DNA of 64,000 nt from Bradyrhizobium stylosanthis (GTDB taxonomy: Bacteria; Pseudomonadota; Alphaproteobacteria; Rhizobiales; Xanthobacteraceae), in NCBI RefSeq assembly GCF_001641335.1, contig NZ_LVEM01000001.1:1927223-1991222 (forward strand), in the 5' to 3' direction. The notes beneath the pieces are model-generated. The model searched no databases, was not told the DNA's origin, and was given only the letters and a program-made list of their open reading frames with translations. Positions 59,011 through 64,000 of the stretch are shown one piece after another. The stretch's first letter is position 1; each line of letters starts with the position of its first letter. Position numbers and translations under genes: made by a program.

Positions 59011-59039
59011 GCGGGCGGGAGGTCATGCCTCCCGCCCGC
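59011..59039. terminator. Bidirectional terminator between rtcB and the CMD gene
   Basis: GCGGGCGGGAGG (59011-59022) and its exact complement (59028-59039) form a perfect 12-bp stem with a 5-nt loop, between two convergent genes. No T tract. Confidence 0.6.
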
Positions 59040-59044
59040 AACTC

Positions 59045-59392
59045 CTATGTCTCTGTCGCGCCGCGATGCCGCTCGAACAGTCGCTGTGCCAGCAGCGCGT
59101 GGCCGAGCGTGCCGCCGGCGCGCACGGCTGCCGCAATCAATGCGGCCTCTGCCACTTCTTCGCGCGTCGCTCCGGCCCTCGCCGCCTGCGCGGTATGGAC
59201 ATCGAGGCAATAGGCACATTGCGTGGTGAGCGCGACCGCGAGCGAGATCAGCTCGCGATATTTCGGCGGGATCAAGCCGTCCTTGCGTTCGACCGCATGG
59301 TTGAACGCAAGGAACGCGTTGGCTTCGACCGGCGCGAGCGTAATCAGGGCCGGGATCGCTTTCAGATCGTCAGGGCTTTGATAGTCGCTCAC
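59045..59392 (-). CDS. Carboxymuconolactone decarboxylase/AhpD-family protein
   Basis: Small helical protein of 115 aa. The redox motif CAYCLDVH (Cys59, Cys62, His66) matches the AhpD/CMD peroxidase-like active site, with KYRELISLAVALTTQ before it and EEVAEAALIAAAVRAGGTLGHA after it. AhpD-like proteins reduce peroxides or act as thiol reductants. It is the last gene of an operon with a DUF2892 protein and an ECF sigma factor, so it is a likely sigma target. Confidence 0.87.
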   Translation of the reverse strand: MSDYQSPDDLKAIPALITLAPVEANAFLAFNHAVERKDGLIPPKYRELISLAVALTTQCAYCLDVHTAQAARAGATREEVAEAALIAAAVRAGGTLGHALLAQRLFERHRGATET

Positions 59393-59395
59393 GGC

Positions 59396-59917
59396 TCACC
59401 TCATGAGATATTCGCGCATCAGGGCGCGGGCGCGATGCAGGCGCGCCTTCACGGTCTGCCTGGTCGCGCCGAGTGCCTCGGCGATCTCGTCGATGGTCAT
59501 TTCCTTGACATCGCGCATCAACGCGACATCGCGATAATGCGGCGGCAGCGCCTCGAAGGCGGCGGCCACGTCGAGCCGGAGGTCAGCTTCGGGGCGCGCA
59601 AGCAATGCGCCCTCCGCCTCGCTCTCATCGACATCAGGCGCGAGGCCCGCCTTGCGCGCGAGCCGCAGGCATTCGCGGCGGACCACGCTGAACAGCCAGG
59701 CCGACAGCGCCAGCAGCGAGCGTATCGTGCCGACATGGCGGGAGAGGATCCACAGCGCTTCCTGCGCCGCATCCTCGGCGTCCGCCGAGCTGCGGCAGGT
59801 CGCGCGGGCGTAGCGGCAGATATCCGGCTGGGCCGTGGCGAGCAACGAGGCGATCGCCTTGGGATCGCCGAGCCGCGCCGCCTCGAACAGGTTTGGCGAG
59901 AGCGCGGCCGCGTTCAC
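59396..59917 (-). CDS. ECF-type sigma-70 factor
   Basis: Short sigma factor of 173 aa. Region 2 covers residues about 15-85 (AEDAAQEALWILSRHVGTIRSLLALSAWLFSVVRRECLRLARK). Region 4 follows (AFEALPPHYRDVALMRDVKEMTIDEIAEALGATRQTVKARLHRARALMREYL). There is no C-terminal SnoaL extension. The GTG start at 59917 overlaps the stop of the DUF2892 gene (GTGA). The CMD gene starts 3 nt after it. Sigma factors of the ECF41 group are associated with CMD-like proteins, but those carry the extra domain. No anti-sigma factor is seen; the small membrane protein upstream could take that role, which is speculative. Confidence 0.88.
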   Translation of the reverse strand: MNAAALSPNLFEAARLGDPKAIASLLATAQPDICRYARATCRSSADAEDAAQEALWILSRHVGTIRSLLALSAWLFSVVRRECLRLARKAGLAPDVDESEAEGALLARPEADLRLDVAAAFEALPPHYRDVALMRDVKEMTIDEIAEALGATRQTVKARLHRARALMREYLMR

Positions 59918-60123
59918 GACACGCCCCCGCGGCCGATTCCGGCCATCGCGCACATCGGGCAATAGCCGACGAGGCCCGTCAGCGCGAAGCCGGCGCCGCT
60001 GAGCGCCACCAGCCACGCCGTGGCACCGGCGAGATAGACGAATGCCGCAATCGCCACCGCAATCCCCGCGGCAAGCCGCACCGCCTGGTGCAGGCCGCCG
60101 ATATTCTTCCTGTAAAATGCCAT
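59914..60123 (-). CDS. DUF2892 small membrane protein
   Basis: Membrane protein of 69 aa, DUF2892 (YgaP-type transmembrane) family. It starts MAFYRKNIGGLHQAVRLAAG, has two hydrophobic helices (about 17-31 and 35-52) and a GYCPMCAMAGIG motif with two cysteines (CPMC) typical of the family. GGAGGATG precedes the ATG. It is the first gene of the operon with the ECF sigma factor and the CMD protein. The CPMC pair may sense redox state (inference). Confidence 0.82.
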   Translation of the reverse strand: MAFYRKNIGGLHQAVRLAAGIAVAIAAFVYLAGATAWLVALSGAGFALTGLVGYCPMCAMAGIGRGGVS

Positions 60124-60218
60124 AGCATCCTCCGAGATGAGCCGAGGCTGATTGCCTCGACCACAAAGAGGACGCGACGGCCGGAAAGGATTCGCGGTCG
60201 CGCGCAATTTTTTCGCGG

Positions 60219-61403
60219 TCAGCTCCCGACCGCCTGATAGGCCAGACGCTTGAACTCGAAGAAGAATGGGTTCCAGAAACCCATATGGCGCTGGGCCATC
60301 AGCACGCCTGCGGTATTGGCTTGCGGGCAAACCCACCAATGGGTACCCGCAAGGCCACCCCACTGGAACTCGCCAGTCGAGTTCGGCGGATCAAGCGGCG
60401 TCGGCGCGAAGGTGACCGCGCCGCCAAGGCCAAAACCCTTGCCGGGCATCGGCCCGAGATTGGCAAATCGGATGGTCCCGCCCGCGGGCAGCTGGTTCGT
60501 CATCATCTGCCGCAGCGTGTCGGGCTTGAGGAGCACATCCGATCCCGGCACCAGGGCCCGCGCAAGCGCCAGCATGTCAGGCAAGGTCGAGACCAGACCA
60601 CCGCCGCCCGACTGGCGCGGGAATGGCTGACGATACGCTCCCGGATAGGGCAGATTGTCGGCGCGCTTGAGACCCGGCTTCATGGGATCGAGCACATCGG
60701 TGCCGGTGTAGAGCGCAACCAGCCTGCCCTGCTGCGCTTCCGGCACATAGAAGCCGGTATCGGTCATGCCGAGCGGATCGAAGATGCGCGCCTTGAAGAA
60801 GGCATCGAGGGTCTTGCCCGAGACGACTTCGACGACGCGGCCGAGCACGTCGGTGGCCACCGAATATTCCCAGGACGTGCCGGGATGATAGGACAGCGGC
60901 AGATCGGCGAGCTTGTCGATCATGTCGGTGAGCGGCGTCAGCGGATTGAGCACGCGCGCTTCATTATAGCCTTTGAACAGCACCGTGCCGGGATCGAAGA
61001 TGCCGTAGCTGAGACCCGAGGTGTGCGTCAGAAGCTGGCGGATCGTGATCGGGCCTTTCGCCGGCTCGACATCGGCAAGGCTGGAGGCGCCCTGCTTGAG
61101 CACCTTGCGATTGCCGAGCTGCGGCAGGAATCTCTCGATCGCGTCATCGAGCCCGATGCGGCCCTCCTCGACCAGCAGCATGATCGAGCATGTGACGAAG
61201 ATCTTGGTGTTCGAATAGGCGCGGAAGATGTGGTCGGGCTGGAGCGCCGTCTTCGCCTCGCGGTCGGCAAAGCCGACGCATTGCTGATCGACCACCTCCC
61301 GCCCGCGCAGCACCGCCCAGGACACGCCCGGAATGATCTCCTGATCGACGTAGCGCTGCATCGCCGTCCGCGCGGCGGAAAAATCTGTCACTCTGGCGTC
61401 CAT
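60219..61403 (-). CDS. Serine hydrolase of the beta-lactamase/DD-peptidase family
   Basis: Class C beta-lactamase-like esterase of 394 aa. The catalytic SxxK is SNTK (64-67) in FRAYSNTKIFVTCS. The YxN-type motif is YSV in SWEYSVATDVLGRVVE, where Asn is replaced by Val, as in EstB-like esterases. The third motif is HTSGL/GGLAGTHWWV. No signal peptide is apparent, so it is likely cytoplasmic. GGGGGAAA precedes the ATG at 61403. Probable substrates are small esters; beta-lactam hydrolysis is unlikely. Confidence 0.88.
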   Translation of the reverse strand: MDARVTDFSAARTAMQRYVDQEIIPGVSWAVLRGREVVDQQCVGFADREAKTALQPDHIFRAYSNTKIFVTCSIMLLVEEGRIGLDDAIERFLPQLGNRKVLKQGASSLADVEPAKGPITIRQLLTHTSGLSYGIFDPGTVLFKGYNEARVLNPLTPLTDMIDKLADLPLSYHPGTSWEYSVATDVLGRVVEVVSGKTLDAFFKARIFDPLGMTDTGFYVPEAQQGRLVALYTGTDVLDPMKPGLKRADNLPYPGAYRQPFPRQSGGGGLVSTLPDMLALARALVPGSDVLLKPDTLRQMMTNQLPAGGTIRFANLGPMPGKGFGLGGAVTFAPTPLDPPNSTGEFQWGGLAGTHWWVCPQANTAGVLMAQRHMGFWNPFFFEFKRLAYQAVGS

Positions 61404-61472
61404 GTGTTTCCCCCAATTATGGTTGGGATCGATATAGCGCGAATTCACGGGATATGAAGCCCGCCGCGCAGC

Positions 61473-62165
61473 CTACCCCTGCTTCATGAACGCCGTCACA
61501 TGCAGGCGGCGCCGGATCGTCATGCCCTGCCGCTGATACAGCGCGATCGCGGACGTATTGTGCGAGAACACGTGCAGGAATGGAATTTCGCCCCGCGCCT
61601 CGATCCGGCGCGCGACCGCCGCAAGCAGCGCCTGCGCATAGCCGCGCCCGCGATAGTCCGGATGCACGCAGACGGCCGTCATCTCGACGAACTTTCCCGG
61701 TTTCATCCGCTCACCCGTCATCGCGACCAGCTCGCCGCCGACGCGGATGCCGAGAAACGTGCCGAGCTGATGCGTCCGCGCGGCAAAGGGCCCGGGCTTG
61801 GTCAGCTCCGTCAACGCCATCATCGCGGGCACGTCGGCCGCTCCGAGCGTGACAATCTCGGCGTCGCGAAGCGGACTGTCGGCGGGCGAGCCGATCATCT
61901 GCTCGCCCGTGTCGGCAAGAACGACCTTGAAGCCCGCGGGCACGTTGACCGGCTCCGGCGTGAACAGCGCCGCGACCTGCGAGGGCTGCAGCAAATCGCC
62001 GAGCGTCGCAAAGCTTGCCGCGGACATGTCGACCATGTCGGCAAAGGGCGTCATGTCCACGGGATAGCGCAGCGCGACCGGGCCCCCCTCAGCCAGATGC
62101 TTCTGGCTCGTTGTCAACGCGCTCCAGATCGGACGATCCAGCAGCGCCACATCGCTGTCGGACAC
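61473..62165 (-). CDS. GNAT-family N-acetyltransferase
   Basis: Protein of 230 aa. The C-terminal half is a GNAT fold with the acetyl-CoA binding motif VCVHPDYRGRGYAQALLAAVARRI and the closing strand FLHVFSHNTSAIALYQRQGM. The N-terminal half (residues 1-100) is less conserved and ends in an EIVTLGAADVPAMMAL strand, typical of FR47-like GNAT proteins. The start is GTG at 62165, 4 nt after the Lin0512 stop, so the two are co-translated. Substrate unknown. Confidence 0.87.
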   Translation of the reverse strand: MSDSDVALLDRPIWSALTTSQKHLAEGGPVALRYPVDMTPFADMVDMSAASFATLGDLLQPSQVAALFTPEPVNVPAGFKVVLADTGEQMIGSPADSPLRDAEIVTLGAADVPAMMALTELTKPGPFAARTHQLGTFLGIRVGGELVAMTGERMKPGKFVEMTAVCVHPDYRGRGYAQALLAAVARRIEARGEIPFLHVFSHNTSAIALYQRQGMTIRRRLHVTAFMKQG

Positions 62166-62169
62166 CGCA

Positions 62170-62517
62170 CTAGTCCTTGTCGAAGCTGACGATGACGGCG
62201 GCGTTGGCGATGAGGATGGGATCGTTCGCCACTTCCGTGGCCGAAGGAATCTCCAGCCCGCCCTTGACCGCTGTCACGGTCACCGTGCCGTAAGGCAGCT
62301 CCTTCGCGACCGCTTCCTTGTCCACCGCCTCGGGGTTGGGCACGCCGATCGTCACATCGACGAACATGTCGTTCGCGGTCTTGCCGATCATCCGGAAGAA
62401 GCCGAGACTGGAATGCCTGATGGCATCGGATACCGCGCGCTTCGCCGCCTTGGTGGCGTCCCTGCCGTGGACGTCGACGCCCATGCCCATCTCGGTGACA
62501 CAACGAACGCGAGTCAT
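62170..62517 (-). CDS. Lin0512 family protein
   Basis: Protein of 115 aa. It matches the Lin0512 family by MTRVRCVTEMGMGVDVHGRDATKAAKRAVSDAIRHSSLGF and VDVTIGVPNPEAVDKEAVAKELPYGTVTVTAVKGGLEI. The family is small, of unknown function, and was defined from a Listeria protein. It is the first gene of a pair with the GNAT enzyme. Its upstream 116 nt to the VOC gene show nothing but the probable promoter. Confidence 0.82.
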   Translation of the reverse strand: MTRVRCVTEMGMGVDVHGRDATKAAKRAVSDAIRHSSLGFFRMIGKTANDMFVDVTIGVPNPEAVDKEAVAKELPYGTVTVTAVKGGLEIPSATEVANDPILIANAAVIVSFDKD

Positions 62518-62633
62518 ATTTTATTCCTGTGGTTGTTAGGTGAGAGAGTGTGGGCGATCGGGGAGCGCGACACAAGTTTTTGTCGTGATCGTGATGAGCA
62601 TAGAGCACGGGCTGCCCATGGCCCGCATGAAGA

Positions 62634-63002
62634 TCAGCCCGACATCGGTCTGAGCCGCGTTGGCCAACCGATCCTGACAAGTGTCTCGTCCGGCCCGTTG
62701 AGTGCGAACTCGTACATGCCCCAAGGCTTGTCTGTCGGACCTTCGGGTTCGATCATCTCCCCCGCAAACGCCGTCGCAAGCTCATCGACATCTTCGCGGT
62801 AGAGATATAACCCGAAGGGGTTTCGGCCCGGCACCAGCCAGCCGTCCACCGCCGCCTGGAGATGAATGTCGCCACCGCGGCCGTCACTCATCATGCGGTA
62901 GTCATCCGGCCCGCCATCGACCTTGAAGCCGAGTCGCTCAAAGAACCTTTGGGCAGCATCCAGATCGTTGCAGGGCAGGATGGCTGTAAGGCGTTGATTC
63001 AT
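62634..63002 (-). CDS. VOC (glyoxalase/bleomycin resistance) superfamily protein
   Basis: Protein of 122 aa with the paired beta-alpha-beta-beta-beta modules of the VOC fold: LTAILPCNDLDAAQRFFERLGFKVDGG and, in the second half, LYLYREDVDELATAFAGEM then WGMYEFALNGPDETLVRIG. The final GPDETLVRIGWP matches the bleomycin-resistance-type end. The ATG at 63002 is chosen. Metal ligands are not all evident, so it may be a binding protein rather than an enzyme. Confidence 0.82.
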   Translation of the reverse strand: MNQRLTAILPCNDLDAAQRFFERLGFKVDGGPDDYRMMSDGRGGDIHLQAAVDGWLVPGRNPFGLYLYREDVDELATAFAGEMIEPEGPTDKPWGMYEFALNGPDETLVRIGWPTRLRPMSG

Positions 63003-63033
63003 CCGCGCACCGATTCCAATTGCTCCGCCTCTC

Positions 63034-64000
63034 CTATTTCTGCCGCGCGCGCAGCTCGTCCACGAGCACCCGCACGTTCTCCGAATAGTCGATCGGGATC
63101 GAGACCAGATGCACGCCGCCCTCCCCAAAGGCCGCATCGAGCGTCGGCGCAAAACGGTCGATGCTCTCGATGCGATGTCCCTTCGCCCCGTAGGCCTTCG
63201 CGTACATGACGAAATCGGGATTGCCAAACGTCATGCCGAAATCCGCAAAATGGTCGACGGCCTGCTTCCAGCGGATCATGCCGTAGGCGTTGTCCTCCAG
63301 CACCAGCACGACCAGATTGAGCTTGAGGCGGACGGCGGTTTCCATCTCCTGGCTGTTCATCATGAAGCCACCGTCGCCGGCGACCGCGAGCACGCGGCGG
63401 TCGGGATAGAGCATCGCGGCCATCATCGCCGACGGCAGGCCGGCGCCCATGGTCGCCAGCGCGTTGTCGAGCAGCAGCGTGTTGGCGACACGGGTGCGGT
63501 AGTTCCGCGCGAACCAGATCTTGTACATGCCGTTGTCGAGCGCGACGATGCCGTTCTCCGGGATCACCTGGCGGATGTCGTGCACGATGCGCTGCGGCGT
63601 CGGCGGCCAGCGCGCCTCGGTGGCGCGGTCGGCGATATGGCCGAGAATTTCATCGCGGAGCGGCAACAGCGCCGCAGCATGCGGCAGCTTGCCTTCGAGG
63701 CGGTCGGCGAGCAGCTCCAGGCTCGGGCCGACGTCGCCGAGGACCTCGGCGTCGGGGAAATAGACCTGCTCGACGCTGGCCGAGGTGTAGCTGACGTGAA
63801 TGACCTTCGGCCCCGACGGTCCCATGATGAAGGGCGGCTTCTCGATCGGGTCATGACCGATCGCCACGATCAGATCGGCGGCGTCGATCGCGTCATGGAC
63901 ATAGTCGCGCTCGGACAGCGCAGCGGTGCCCATATAGAGATTGGTGCCGCCGGGCACGGTGCCCTTGCCCATCTGCGTGGTGAAGAAGGGAATGCCGGTG
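63034..64000 (-). CDS. Thiamine diphosphate-dependent enzyme, acetolactate synthase-like (partial)
   Basis: C-terminal part, about 322 codons, of a gene that enters from beyond the right edge. The frame stays open to the window end (reading TGIPFFTTQMGKGTVPG). The ThDP/Mg motif is AVAGDGGFMMNSQEMETAVRLKLNLVVLVLEDNAYGMIRWKQ, and the central domain has VIHVSYTSASVEQVYFPDAEVLGD. The final EGGVHLVSIPIDYSENVRVLVDEL is typical of the acetolactate synthase/IlvB-like group. A nearby regulatory subunit is not seen, so a catabolic ThDP enzyme is as likely as biosynthetic acetolactate synthase. The downstream VOC gene starts 31 nt after the stop. Confidence 0.9.
   Translation of the reverse strand, partial: TGIPFFTTQMGKGTVPGGTNLYMGTAALSERDYVHDAIDAADLIVAIGHDPIEKPPFIMGPSGPKVIHVSYTSASVEQVYFPDAEVLGDVGPSLELLADRLEGKLPHAAALLPLRDEILGHIADRATEARWPPTPQRIVHDIRQVIPENGIVALDNGMYKIWFARNYRTRVANTLLLDNALATMGAGLPSAMMAAMLYPDRRVLAVAGDGGFMMNSQEMETAVRLKLNLVVLVLEDNAYGMIRWKQAVDHFADFGMTFGNPDFVMYAKAYGAKGHRIESIDRFAPTLDAAFGEGGVHLVSIPIDYSENVRVLVDELRARQK

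Noticed and set aside
55877..59041. A 1054-codon open frame on the minus strand across rsr and rtcB
   Set aside because: It is a high-GC shadow of two clear plus-strand genes with intact Ro60 and RtcB motifs. Its translation shows no domain and also runs through the structured RNA units.
60219..61403. Antibiotic-resistance beta-lactamase
   Set aside because: It has the SxxK fold but no signal peptide and a Val in place of Asn in the YxN motif, so an esterase is the better reading.

Overview
The window is 64 kb of GC-rich, densely packed alphaproteobacterial chromosome. The rpsF-rpsR-rplI-dnaB-alr and radA-cvpA-purF core genes, several TetR and GntR regulators, ABC transporters and many long palindromic intergenic repeats fit a Bradyrhizobium-like member of the Rhizobiales. 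That is inference from gene order and style, not from a database comparison. No insertion sequence, prophage or CRISPR array is visible. The right edge cuts a gene.

Layout. 0-3 kb: a membrane diguanylate cyclase facing a TetR-fatty acid desaturase pair with a large palindromic operator. 3.3-13.2 kb: the ribosomal and replication block rpsF-rpsR-DUF2232-rplI, then dnaB-alr, interrupted by a TetR-thioesterase pair, a cytochrome c-like protein, cyclopropane fatty acid synthase and two tiny genes. 13.3-26.2 kb: an accessory block with xthA, an SGNH-type protein, a GFA protein, a GntR-controlled operon (dehydrogenase, polar amino acid-type ABC transporter, RpiB and PfkB enzymes), a TauE exporter, and a periplasmic binding protein coupled to a GGDEF-EAL protein. 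26.4-31 kb: the core resumes with radA-cvpA-purF-SDR. 31-43 kb: an NHL beta-propeller protein, an orphan Liv-type binding protein, MFS pump, der, a lipoprotein and a YfgM-like protein, acyl-CoA ligase, NnrU and prfC. 43-50 kb: a guanidine-II riboswitch with the exporter gene gdx, a pit phosphate transporter operon with a PHO box-like site, and a complete liv operon. 50-55 kb: small regulators and enzymes.

The most interesting stretch is 55.1-59.0 kb. It holds a promoter-hairpins-terminator small RNA candidate, then four tandem structured RNA units with covarying closing helices and tRNA-like arms, then genes for a Ro60/TROVE protein (rsr) and the RNA ligase RtcB. The four units look like a Y RNA array made with its protein partner. 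One unit contains a circularly permuted tRNA-like fold. 59-64 kb: a DUF2892-ECF sigma-carboxymuconolactone decarboxylase operon, a serine hydrolase, an acetyltransferase, a Lin0512 protein, a VOC protein and the 3' part of a thiamine-diphosphate enzyme gene.
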